Shown: positions 1 to 6,099 of the stretch, piece by piece
Layout of the letters: the number at the start of each line of letters is the position of its first letter
How positions within the stretch are numbered: position 1 is the first letter of the stretch
Source of the DNA: an uncultured Collinsella sp.
Lineage (GTDB): Bacteria > Actinomycetota > Coriobacteriia > Coriobacteriales > Coriobacteriaceae
Direction: 5' to 3'
Assembly: GCA_934630735.1 (NCBI GenBank)
Contig: CAKTWK010000060.1
Coordinates: 1 to 6,272, forward strand
DNA: 6,272 nucleotides
Notes under the pieces: model-generated
The model's input: the letters and a program-made list of their open reading frames with translations, nothing else
What the model was told of the DNA's origin: nothing
Databases searched by the model: none
Made by a program: the position numbers and the translations under genes

Positions 1-57
1 GGCCGCGCCCGGCCCCCTGTGGGCGAGCAAGCGGACGACAAACACATCTGTCCAACA

Positions 58-105
58 ATTCGTGTGAAACACAATGAAAAACCGTTTGATGTGAGTTAAT
101 ATAAA
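58..105 (+). promoter_or_regulatory. Possible ptsH promoter region with two short palindromes
   Basis: A TATAAA box at 100-105 is the best -10 candidate upstream of ptsH. No good -35 lies 16-18 bases before it; TTGATG at 86-91 is only 8 bases away, so a standard pair is not seen. Two short palindromes lie just upstream: GTGT-GAA-ACAC at 62-72 and AAAC-C-GTTT at 79-87. Such positions suit an activator or repressor, but no known operator consensus is clearly matched. Transcription from this box would begin near 112. The first roughly 60 bases of the window are GC-rich and show no gene. Confidence 0.3.
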
Positions 106-119
106 CAACGTCGTGAATC

Positions 120-167
120 TGACTCCTGCCGCATACACGACAGGGGTTAAACACAAAAAAGGAGTCA
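120..167 (+). promoter_or_regulatory. ptsH leader with two competing hairpins, one covering the ribosome binding site
   Basis: TGACTCC at 120-126 is a perfect complement of GGAGTCA at 161-167, which contains the ptsH Shine-Dalgarno GGAG (161-164, 6 bases before the ATG). The same left arm (121-128) can instead pair with CAGGGGTT at 141-148 in an 8-pair stem with two G-U pairs and a 12-base loop. The two folds cannot coexist: one hides the ribosome binding site and the other leaves it free. The pairing is read directly from the sequence. Any regulatory role is inference. Confidence 0.35.
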
Positions 168-170
168 ATT

Positions 171-434
171 ATGGTGTCTGAGAAGGCTACCCTCGTCAAT
201 CCGCAGGGTCTTCACATGCGTCCGGCTGGCCTCTTCGCCTCCACCATGGGCAAGTACGCCTGCGACGTGACGGTCGTCACCCCCGAGAAGGAGGTCAACG
301 GCAAGTCCCCGATGGCCCTCATGGCTGCTGGTATCCCCTGCGGCACCGAGGTCGAGGTCAAGTGCGACGGCGCCGACGAGGCCGAGGCTCTGGCTGCTGC
401 CATCGAGCTCATCAAGAGCGGTCTTGGCGAGTAG
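171..434 (+). CDS. ptsH: HPr, phosphocarrier protein of the PTS
   Basis: This is the small cytoplasmic phosphocarrier that takes phosphate from enzyme I and donates it to sugar-specific EIIA domains. The 87-residue length is normal for HPr. The active-site motif GLHMRPA places the phosphorylated histidine exactly at position 15, followed by Arg17. The regulatory serine motif NGKSPMALM puts Ser46 at the site that HPr kinase modifies in low-GC Gram-positives, and the protein ends in the typical GLGE. The ATG start has a GGAG Shine-Dalgarno at 161-164 after an A-rich tract. It lies 133 bases upstream of ptsI, with a terminator-like hairpin between them. Codon use is strongly biased towards GCC, GAG and AAG, as in a highly expressed gene. 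Whether Ser46 is phosphorylated depends on an hprK gene that is not in this window. Confidence 0.97.
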   Translation: MVSEKATLVNPQGLHMRPAGLFASTMGKYACDVTVVTPEKEVNGKSPMALMAAGIPCGTEVEVKCDGADEAEALAAAIELIKSGLGE

Positions 435-476
435 AACTCAAACGGGTCGCATGTTGAACAACTAAGTTCATATTTG

Positions 477-515
477 GGGGCGCAGTGACCTGCATCAAGG
501 TAGCTGCGCTCTTTT
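477..515 (+). terminator. Terminator-like or attenuator hairpin between ptsH and ptsI
   Basis: GCGCAG at 480-485 pairs with CTGCGC at 504-509. The stem continues through a T-G wobble (486/503), one G/A mismatch (487/502) and ACCT/AGGT (488-491 with 498-501), closing a 6-base loop. Wobble pairs can extend the base outward. TCTTTT follows at 510-515. This is the form of an intrinsic terminator. As ptsI lies just downstream with no evident strong promoter, partial read-through giving more HPr than enzyme I is the likely outcome. Confidence 0.65.
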
Positions 516-567
516 GTCATGGATATGGCAAAACGCTTTATCACATGGCACGGAGAGAGGAATGGGA

Positions 568-2271
568 ATGTATCAGGGAGTCAACGCATCCGAGGGCATC
601 GGAATCGGCACCGTCATGGTCGCCGTCGATCCCGACTTGACGTTTGAACCGCACGAGGTCGCTGATTCGGCAGCAGAGAAGGAGCGCTATCAGACCGCTC
701 TTTCGGTCTTCTGCGAGAAGACCCAGGCTCAGGCCGACCACATGAAGGAGACGGTGGGCGAGGCCGAGGCCGAGATCATGAGCGGACACATTGTCCTGGC
801 TCAGGACCCGGGCATGACCGACGCCATCAACGCCGCCATCGACGGCGGCACCTGCGCCGAGCAGGCGCTCATGGACACCTCGACCATGTTCGAGAACATG
901 TTCCTGTCCATGGACGACGAGATGTTCCGTCTGCGCGCGGCCGACATCGCCGACATCCGCACCGGTATTCTGGCCGAGCTGCTGGGCAAGGAGGTCGTCG
1001 ACCTCTCCGTCCTGCCCGAGAACACCGTCGTTGTCGTGCACGACCTTACGCCGTCCATGACCGCCACGATCGATAAGGCCCACGTTGCCGGTATCGTCAC
1101 CGAGACCGGTGGCCGCACGTCGCACTCCGCGATCATCGCTCGTGCCCTCGAGATCCCGGCCGTCCTTTCGGTTGCCAACAGCTGCACCGCACTGCGCAAC
1201 GGCATGACCGTCGTCGTCGACGGTGGCAAGGGCGTTGTCGAGGCCGATCCCGACGAGGAGACGCTCGCTGCCTACACCGCCAAGGCCGAGGCCTTCGCTG
1301 CCGAGAAGGCAGCCCTCGAGGCCTTCCGCGGCAAGCCTTCTGTGACTGCCGACGGCATCAAGAAGATCATCGCCTGCAACATCGGTAACCCCGATGACGT
1401 GCCCAATGCGCTCGATCACGATGCCGAGGCCATCGGTCTGTTCCGCTCCGAGTTCCTGTTCATGGATTCTGCCGAGCTTCCTTCCGAGGAAGAGCAGTTC
1501 AACGCCTACCGCAAGGTCGCCAGCGCGCTCAAGGGCGCTCCGGTCATTATCCGTACGCTCGACGTGGGTGGCGACAAGGAGATCCCGTACCTGCACATGG
1601 TCAAGGAAGACAACCCCTTCATGGGCTTCCGCGCCGTGCGTTACTGCCTGGCCAACCCCGATCAGTACAAGGTCCAGCTCCGCGCCCTTCTGCGCGCCAG
1701 CGCCTTTGGTGACGTCAAGATCATGATCCCGCTCGTCACCTGCGTCGAGGAGGTCGTGGCCGTCAAGGAGCTCGTCGAGCAGTGCAAGGCCGAGCTGACC
1801 GAAGAGGGCCGCAAGTTCAACGAGAACATCGAGGTCGGCATCATGGTCGAGACGCCTGCCGCTTCGCTGCTCGCTGACCGCCTGGCCGAGGTGGCCGACT
1901 TCTTCTCCATCGGCACCAACGACCTGATCGGCTACACCATGTGCGCCGACCGTGGCAACGACACCATCTCCAACCTGTACCAGGTGTACTATCCCGCCGT
2001 GCTCCGCTCGCTCAAGAACATCATCGAGAGCGGCGTGAAGGCCGGCATCATGGTCGGTATGTGCGGCGAGGCCGCTGCCGATCCGCTGCTTGAGCCGCTG
2101 CTGATCAGCTGGGGCCTGGAGGAGTTCTCAATGAGCGCTCCGTCCATCCTGCGCGCCCGCAAGACCATCAGCCAGTGGACCAAGGCCGAGTGCGACGAGC
2201 TCGCCGAAAAGGCGCTCGCCTGCAACACCGCCGCCGAGGTCAAGGCACTGCTCGAGTCCGCAGCTCGTTAA
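568..2271 (+). CDS. ptsI: Enzyme I of the PTS (phosphoenolpyruvate-protein phosphotransferase)
   Basis: This cytoplasmic enzyme starts the PTS relay: it autophosphorylates with PEP and transfers the phosphate to His15 of HPr. At 567 residues it has the usual enzyme I length. The order is an N-terminal HPr-binding and phosphohistidine part, then a C-terminal PEP-binding barrel from about residue 255. The swivelling-domain motif GGRTSHSAIIAR gives the active His186. The barrel holds LFRSEFLFM (Arg293), RTLDVGGDK (Arg329), FFSIGTNDLIGYTMCADRGN and GMCGE, with the catalytic acid Cys499. All run three positions behind E. coli numbering. ATG 568 is preferred because MYQGVNASEGIGIG aligns with the family N-terminus and GAGG at 557-560 is 7 bases upstream. 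ATG 562 is a close alternative, and a TTG at 514 would begin inside the hairpin. It probably forms an operon with ptsH and the following kinase. Confidence 0.97.
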   Translation: MYQGVNASEGIGIGTVMVAVDPDLTFEPHEVADSAAEKERYQTALSVFCEKTQAQADHMKETVGEAEAEIMSGHIVLAQDPGMTDAINAAIDGGTCAEQALMDTSTMFENMFLSMDDEMFRLRAADIADIRTGILAELLGKEVVDLSVLPENTVVVVHDLTPSMTATIDKAHVAGIVTETGGRTSHSAIIARALEIPAVLSVANSCTALRNGMTVVVDGGKGVVEADPDEETLAAYTAKAEAFAAEKAALEAFRGKPSVTADGIKKIIACNIGNPDDVPNALDHDAEAIGLFRSEFLFMDSAELPSEEEQFNAYRKVASALKGAPVIIRTLDVGGDKEIPYLHMVKEDNPFMGFRAVRYCLANPDQYKVQLRALLRASAFGDVKIMIPLVTCVEEVVAVKELVEQCKAELTEEGRKFNENIEVGIMVETPAASLLADRLAEVADFFSIGTNDLIGYTMCADRGNDTISNLYQVYYPAVLRSLKNIIESGVKAGIMVGMCGEAAADPLLEPLLISWGLEEFSMSAPSILRARKTISQWTKAECDELAEKALACNTAAEVKALLESAAR

Positions 2272-2288
2272 TTTGGTATCAGAGGTAA

Positions 2289-2318
2289 CCGCGTGGTTGG
2301 AATGGGCCGGCCACGCGG
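2289..2318 (+). other. Intercistronic GC-rich hairpin without T-tract
   Basis: CCGCGTGG at 2289-2296 and CCACGCGG at 2311-2318 are perfect inverted repeats. Two T-G wobbles and two G-C pairs extend the stem inward to 12 pairs around a 6-base loop (2301-2306). No run of T follows, so it is not a classical intrinsic terminator. In the 74-base gap between ptsI and the first kinase it could stabilise or delimit mRNA segments, or impede transcription. The structure is certain from the sequence; the role is inferred. Confidence 0.55.
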
Positions 2319-2345
2319 CCCTCACATATACAGGGGGTACTGTAA

Positions 2346-3278
2346 ATGTTCTACACGCTAACCGCTAACCCGGCTGTCGACATGACGGTTTCGAGCTCTC
2401 CGCTCGAGCCCGACGAGAACGTCCGCACCGGCTCGGCCAGCTACACCGCCAACGGCAAGGGCCTCGACGTGTCCTTCGCCTTTAAGAAGATGGGCGTCGA
2501 CACTGTCGCGCTCGGCTTCTTCGCCGGCTTCACGGGCAAGTTCATCGTCGAGGAAGTCATGAACCTGGGTTGCCTGTGCCGCCCGGTCTGGACCGACGGC
2601 ATCACGCGTATCAACACCTACGTCAACGATGGCCAGCACGAGTACGGCATCCTCAACCCCGGTGCTCCTATTACGCCGCAGCACCAGGAGGAGCTCTACA
2701 ACATCCTGGACACCGCGGGCGATCTTGAGTGCCTGATCGTCTCTGGCTCCGTGCCTCCCAAAGCTACGCCCGACTTCCTGGCTCAGGTCATGGAGCACGC
2801 TCAGGCCCGTGGCGCCGACGTCGTCCTGGACCTTTCTTCCGACAAGCTCAAGGAGCTCGCTCACAAGAAGCCGCTGCTCATCAAGCCGAACCATCATGAG
2901 ATGAAGGCCATCTTCGGCGTGCCGGTCGACACCGACGACGAGGTCCGTGTTGCCATGAAGCTGGCTCACGAGGCCGGCGTCCAGAACGTGCTGCTCACCC
3001 GTGGTAGCCGCGGTGACGCTTACTTCTCCAACGGCGAGGACATCTGGTACGCCAAGCGTGAGTTCAACATCAAGCTGGTTTCTTCCGTCTGCGCCGGCGA
3101 CTGCACCCTCGCTGCGTTCCTGCACAAGTGGTACAGGGATCGCGACAACGTCGAGGAGGCCATGAAGCTCGCTATGGCCACCGGCGCCAACGTCGCTGAG
3201 TCCGTCGGCATCGGCGACTTCGGTCACGTTGACGAGTACAGCAAGCGCGTTGCCGTCCGTAAGCTCGATCGCAAGTAA
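2346..3278 (+). CDS. PfkB-family sugar-phosphate kinase, 1-phosphofructokinase/tagatose-6-phosphate kinase type (first copy)
   Basis: A cytoplasmic ATP-dependent kinase of 310 residues, the normal size for FruK/LacC-type enzymes that convert fructose-1-phosphate or tagatose-6-phosphate to the bisphosphate. The N-terminus YTLTANPAVD carries the family sugar-binding Asp12. LGFFAGFTG (56-64), SGSVPP, LLIKPN and the catalytic CAGD motif with Asp252 follow in family order. Deviations are clear: the usual GGKGxN is NGKGLD (36-41), so a Gly is Asn and the sugar-site Asn is Asp41. The GAGD motif reads CAGD, and the nucleotide-side loop reads TRGSRGDAY. ATG 2346 follows an AGGGGG ribosome site at 2332-2337. 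It lies 74 bases after ptsI and ends before a strong terminator, so it is probably the last gene of the ptsHI operon. Substrate is not certain; fructose-1-phosphate is the default guess. Confidence 0.85.
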   Translation: MFYTLTANPAVDMTVSSSPLEPDENVRTGSASYTANGKGLDVSFAFKKMGVDTVALGFFAGFTGKFIVEEVMNLGCLCRPVWTDGITRINTYVNDGQHEYGILNPGAPITPQHQEELYNILDTAGDLECLIVSGSVPPKATPDFLAQVMEHAQARGADVVLDLSSDKLKELAHKKPLLIKPNHHEMKAIFGVPVDTDDEVRVAMKLAHEAGVQNVLLTRGSRGDAYFSNGEDIWYAKREFNIKLVSSVCAGDCTLAAFLHKWYRDRDNVEEAMKLAMATGANVAESVGIGDFGHVDEYSKRVAVRKLDRK

Positions 3279-3306
3279 GCGAAACGCGACATATTCGTGC
3301 GCATGC

Positions 3307-3339
3307 GGCGTCCCGGTTTTGATCGGGGCGCCTTTTTTT
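3307..3339 (+). terminator. Rho-independent terminator after the first kinase
   Basis: GGCGTCCCGG at 3307-3316 pairs with TCGGGGCGCC at 3323-3332, with G-T wobbles at 3311/3328 and 3316/3323, around a 6-base loop. Seven T residues follow at 3333-3339. This is a strong intrinsic terminator, marks the end of the ptsH-ptsI-kinase unit, and implies that the second kinase has its own promoter. Confidence 0.92.
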
Positions 3340-3396
3340 CGTTGGAAAAGTGAGATGAAACCGCCCTTCACCGCTTCCACACCGTTCGCCGAGTTG

Positions 3397-3454
3397 TTGT
3401 AGCCTTTTGCCGAAGCGTGGAATATACTTTCATTAACACGTTGCTTCGTGAAAG
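3397..3454 (+). promoter_or_regulatory. Promoter and leader of the second kinase
   Basis: TATACT at 3423-3428 is a good -10 box. The best -35 candidate, TTGTAG at 3397-3402, is 20 bases away, longer than ideal, so the promoter may need an activator. Two inverted repeats surround it: CGAAGCGTG at 3411-3419 with CACGTTGCTTCG at 3437-3448 (the right arm has two extra T bases), and CTTTCA at 3427-3432 with TGAAAG at 3449-3454. The latter overlaps the AAAGGA ribosome site (3451-3456). Transcription after a strong terminator requires a promoter in this 123-base gap. Confidence 0.5.
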
Positions 3455-3462
3455 GAACATTC

Positions 3463-4395
3463 ATGATTTACACGCTCACTGCAAATCCCGCCATTGACTA
3501 CAACATCTCCTGCGATGGCCTGTCCGCCAATACCGTTACGCGCACCCGTAACGCGGTCTACACCCCCAACGGCAAGGGTCTCAACGTCTCGTTTACGCTC
3601 GACCACTACGGCGTCGACACCACGATCCTGGGCTTCTTCGCCGGCTTCTCGGGCGAGTTCATCGTTAAGGGCGCCGAGGCCCTGGGCGTGCCCGTCAAGC
3701 CCGTGTGGACTGACGGCATCACTCGTGTCAACGTGTTCCTCAACGCCGGTCCCGACACCGAGTACAACATGGTCAATGCCGGTGCCGCCATCAACGCTGC
3801 CAACGAGCAGGAGATGTTTGAGCTCATCGATTCACTCGACGACATGACCTGCCTGGTCATTAGCGGCTCGCTGCCCCCCAACACCTCCGAGGGCTTCCTT
3901 GCCGAGGTCCTGCGTCGCGTGAAGGCGAAAGGCGCCGAGTTCGTGCTCGATATCTCGAGCCATCAGCTGGCCGACCTCATTGCTATGGAGCCGTTGCTCA
4001 TTAAGCCCAACGACGACGAGCTACTCGACATCTTTGGCATTAAGGTAAGCGGTGGCGACGACGAGTCCGTCAAGGGCGCTATGGCCGAGCTTCATGCCAA
4101 GGGCGCTAAGAACGTGCTGTTGACCCTGGGTGGTGCCGGCGCGTACTTCTCCAACGGCGAGCACATCTGGTTTGCCAACCGTACCTTTGAGGTCAAGCTG
4201 CTGTCGACGGTTTGCGCCGGCGATTCCTCGCTCGCTGCGTTCCTGTCCGTGTGGCACGACGCCCCCGAGCGCGTCGAGGACGCCCTGCGCCTTTCGATGG
4301 CCACCGGCGCCAACGTGGTCGAGTGCCCGGGTCTGGGCGACTTTGCCAAGGTCGATGAGTATCAGAAGGGCATCGCCATCCGTCAGGTTTGCTAG
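3463..4395 (+). CDS. PfkB-family sugar-phosphate kinase, 1-phosphofructokinase/tagatose-6-phosphate kinase type (second copy)
   Basis: This paralogue of the kinase just upstream has exactly the same length, 310 residues, and by eye about half of the aligned residues are identical. Expected activity is ATP-dependent phosphorylation of a sugar monophosphate such as fructose-1-phosphate in the cytoplasm. The order is YTLTANPAID with Asp12, NGKGLNVS (36-43, first Gly replaced by Asn but the sugar-site Asn41 kept), LGFFAGFSG, TDGITRVN, SGSLPP, LLIKPND, LLTLGGAGAY, and the catalytic CAGD with Asp254. Its motifs are closer to the FruK/LacC consensus than those of the first copy. ATG 3463 is chosen because AAAGGA (3451-3456) is 6 bases upstream; a GTG at 3448 overlaps that region and is unlikely. 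It has its own -10 box and terminators on both sides, so it is probably monocistronic. Exact substrate is unknown. Confidence 0.86.
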   Translation: MIYTLTANPAIDYNISCDGLSANTVTRTRNAVYTPNGKGLNVSFTLDHYGVDTTILGFFAGFSGEFIVKGAEALGVPVKPVWTDGITRVNVFLNAGPDTEYNMVNAGAAINAANEQEMFELIDSLDDMTCLVISGSLPPNTSEGFLAEVLRRVKAKGAEFVLDISSHQLADLIAMEPLLIKPNDDELLDIFGIKVSGGDDESVKGAMAELHAKGAKNVLLTLGGAGAYFSNGEHIWFANRTFEVKLLSTVCAGDSSLAAFLSVWHDAPERVEDALRLSMATGANVVECPGLGDFAKVDEYQKGIAIRQVC

Positions 4396-4428
4396 CTCCG
4401 ACACCTTGCCTGAATAGTTCGATTATTT

Positions 4429-4462
4429 CGCATCCGTCTTAGACCAAGACGGATGCGTTTTT
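4429..4462 (+). terminator. Rho-independent terminator after the second kinase
   Basis: CGCATCCGTCTT at 4429-4440 and AAGACGGATGCG at 4446-4457 form a perfect 12-bp stem with a 5-base loop, followed by five T residues at 4458-4462. It separates the kinase from cca. Confidence 0.95.
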
Positions 4463-4498
4463 GTTTATCGGACTTGCGTGTGCAGCGGAGGCTGTTTC

Positions 4499-4526
4499 TT
4501 GTTAGACTTCTTGAGAACCATAGATT
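4499..4526 (+). promoter_or_regulatory. Possible cca promoter
   Basis: TTGTTA at 4499-4504 and TAGATT at 4521-4526 are spaced by 16 bases, each matching four of six sigma-70 consensus bases. It sits between a strong terminator and the cca start, where a promoter is expected, and would give a leader of about 23 bases. Confidence 0.35.
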
Positions 4527-4555
4527 AACGCTCGCAAGTGCAGGAGGCCATAGGC

Positions 4556-5950
4556 ATGTGCAATGTTTCGCTCAACGGTACGCAGCCGACCGATGCCTCC
4601 ATCCGTGTCCTGCGTGCGCTTGAGGCAGCCGGTCTTGAGGCTTGGTACGTAGGCGGTTGGGTACGTGATGCCCTGATGGGGCGCCCCAGCCACGATGTTG
4701 ACATGTGCTGCAGCGGCCTGTGGCAGGAGTCCAAAGCGGCGCTCGAGGCAGCGGATATCGCCGTGGTTGAATCGGGCATTAAATTCGGTGGCATTACGGC
4801 TATTTGCGATGGCGAGCGCATTGAGGTCACCACCTACCGCCTGGACGGCTTTTACACCGATGGTCGCCATCCCCAAAGTGTGGAGCGTGCGGCGTCGCTT
4901 GAGGACGATCTGGCGCGTCGCGACTTTACCGTTAACGCTATGGCCTGGCATCCCGAGCGCGGTCTTATCGACCGCTACGATGGCCAGGGCGACCTGAAGC
5001 TCAAACTCATCCGCGCCGTTGGAGATCCCAAGCGTCGTTTTAACGAGGACGCGCTTCGCATGCTGCGCGCGGTGCGTTTTGCCTGCCGTCTGGATTTTAT
5101 GATCGAGCCTAAGACCAAACAGGCGCTTGCCGAGTGTGCGCCGCTGCTCGATGCCGTGGCGCGCGAGCGCGTGGGTATTGAGCTTGAGGGCATCCTTTCG
5201 ACCGGCCACGGGGGAGACGCGATGCTGCGCTACCCCGAGCTTGTTTGCGCCGCCGTGCCCGAGCTTGCTGCGGGCAGGGGCTTTGACCAGCGCAGTGTCT
5301 ATCATGCGTTTAACGTCTATGAGCATATCGCCCGCGTGCTGACGGTGGCAGGGGAGCTGGCGCTGTGCGATGGCGTCGCGCCCTCGTCGAGCCTTATGTG
5401 GGCGGCGTTTTTGCACGATGTTTCCAAACCCGAGTGCTTTACGGTCGATCACGACGGCAGCGGACACTTCTACGGTCATCCCGAGCTCGGCGCCAAGAAG
5501 GCGCGTGTCATCATGGATCGCCTAGCACTCTCGCACGATTTGGTGCGCGATGTGTGCCCGCTGATCAAATACCATGACAAGCCGCTGCGCCCCGAGCGCT
5601 CCTGCCTGCTCAATATGATGCGCCTGCTTTCGGGCGAGGGTGTCGATACGCCGCGTCTGATAGACGAGCTCATGGACCTTAAGCGTGCCGACACGCTCGG
5701 CAAGGCGCCCTCGTGCTTCTATTACGTCGAGACGATCGAGGAGATGCGTACGCTCGCCCACGATCTGCTGCAGGCGGGGGAGCCCTATACGCTCAAGATG
5801 CTTGCCATCAATGGCGGCGACTTGATTCGCGCCGGCGTCAAGCCAGGGCCGGAACTGGGGCAGCTGCTCAACGGTGCCCTCGACGCAGTGATCGAGGATA
5901 ACATCCCCAACGAGCGCGAAGCCCTCCTGGCCCACCTGAAACTGGAGTAG
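4556..5950 (+). CDS. cca: CCA-adding tRNA nucleotidyltransferase with HD domain
   Basis: This cytoplasmic enzyme builds or repairs the 3' CCA end of tRNAs from CTP and ATP without a template. The 464 residues show class II architecture. The nucleotidyltransferase head has GGWVRD (33-38) and the metal-binding pair Asp47/Asp49 in HDVDM. RRDFTVNAMAWHP follows, then the nucleotide-selecting EDALR motif (164-168) within RRFNEDALRMLRAVRFACRL. A C-terminal HD-type domain has FLHDVSK with His287-Asp288 and later HPELGAKKA and KYHDKP, so phosphohydrolase activity is possible. ATG 4556 is chosen because AGGAGG at 4542-4547 is 8 bases upstream; the GTG at 4538 lies before that site. Codon use is less biased than in the pts and kinase genes (AAA lysine and GCG alanine are frequent), fitting moderate expression. 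A related poly(A) polymerase is the alternative, but the motif set and the adjacent tRNA genes favour CCA addition. Confidence 0.93.
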   Translation: MCNVSLNGTQPTDASIRVLRALEAAGLEAWYVGGWVRDALMGRPSHDVDMCCSGLWQESKAALEAADIAVVESGIKFGGITAICDGERIEVTTYRLDGFYTDGRHPQSVERAASLEDDLARRDFTVNAMAWHPERGLIDRYDGQGDLKLKLIRAVGDPKRRFNEDALRMLRAVRFACRLDFMIEPKTKQALAECAPLLDAVARERVGIELEGILSTGHGGDAMLRYPELVCAAVPELAAGRGFDQRSVYHAFNVYEHIARVLTVAGELALCDGVAPSSSLMWAAFLHDVSKPECFTVDHDGSGHFYGHPELGAKKARVIMDRLALSHDLVRDVCPLIKYHDKPLRPERSCLLNMMRLLSGEGVDTPRLIDELMDLKRADTLGKAPSCFYYVETIEEMRTLAHDLLQAGEPYTLKMLAINGGDLIRAGVKPGPELGQLLNGALDAVIEDNIPNEREALLAHLKLE

Positions 5951-6002
5951 CTCATTTGTGACGGGTTTTTAGCTACCTAACTGACCAGCACTTTCCATAA
6001 CC

Positions 6003-6025
6003 TGCCGACAATTTTTCGGCAATTT
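6003..6025 (+). terminator. Weak terminator candidate after cca
   Basis: TGCCGA at 6003-6008 pairs with TCGGCA at 6016-6021 around a 7-base T-rich loop, followed by ATTT. The 6-bp stem and short T-run make it weaker than the two other terminators, but its place about 50 bases after the cca stop is suitable. Confidence 0.4.
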
Positions 6026-6036
6026 GGAATTTCTTC

Positions 6037-6065
6037 TTGCGCTTGCGTTTTTTGTCCCGTAATAT
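6037..6065 (+). promoter_or_regulatory. Sigma-70-type promoter of the tRNA-Glu genes
   Basis: TTGCGC at 6037-6042 and TAATAT at 6060-6065 are separated by exactly 17 bases, the ideal spacing. The start point would be near 6072, giving a leader of about 28 bases before the first tRNA. A small 4-bp hairpin (6077-6080 with 6085-6088) lies in that leader and would be removed by 5' processing. Confidence 0.65.
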
Positions 6066-6099
6066 ATTTCCTCGCAGCACGGCAGTGCAGATGTCATGT

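Noticed and set aside
71..90. CcpA catabolite-responsive element upstream of ptsH
   Set aside because: The central CG is offset from the flanking TG and CA positions, so the consensus is not met.
86..99. FNR/CRP-type site TTGAT-N4-GTTAA upstream of ptsH
   Set aside because: Only the left half matches the consensus; the right half differs at two of five positions, so it is not supported.
86..105. TTGATG plus TATAAA as a standard promoter pair for ptsH
   Set aside because: The spacing is only 8 bases, far too short for a sigma-70 -35/-10 pair.
514..567. TTG start at 514 extending enzyme I by 18 residues
   Set aside because: The added residues have no family match, the TTG lies in the T-run of the hairpin, and a good ribosome site precedes ATG 562/568.
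541..1596. Minus-strand open frame of 351 codons opposite ptsI
   Set aside because: Shadow of a high-GC gene; the product is Gly/Val/Asp-rich and resembles no family, whereas the + strand has full enzyme I motifs.
2358..3464. Long open frame on the minus strand (368 codons) opposite the first kinase
   Set aside because: It mirrors the strongly biased codons of the + strand gene, gives a low-complexity Val/Gly/Leu/Asp-rich product without recognisable domains, and runs over the terminator.
4502..5479. Minus-strand open frame of 325 codons opposite cca
   Set aside because: Shadow frame; no family motif, and it overlaps a gene with complete CCA-enzyme motifs.
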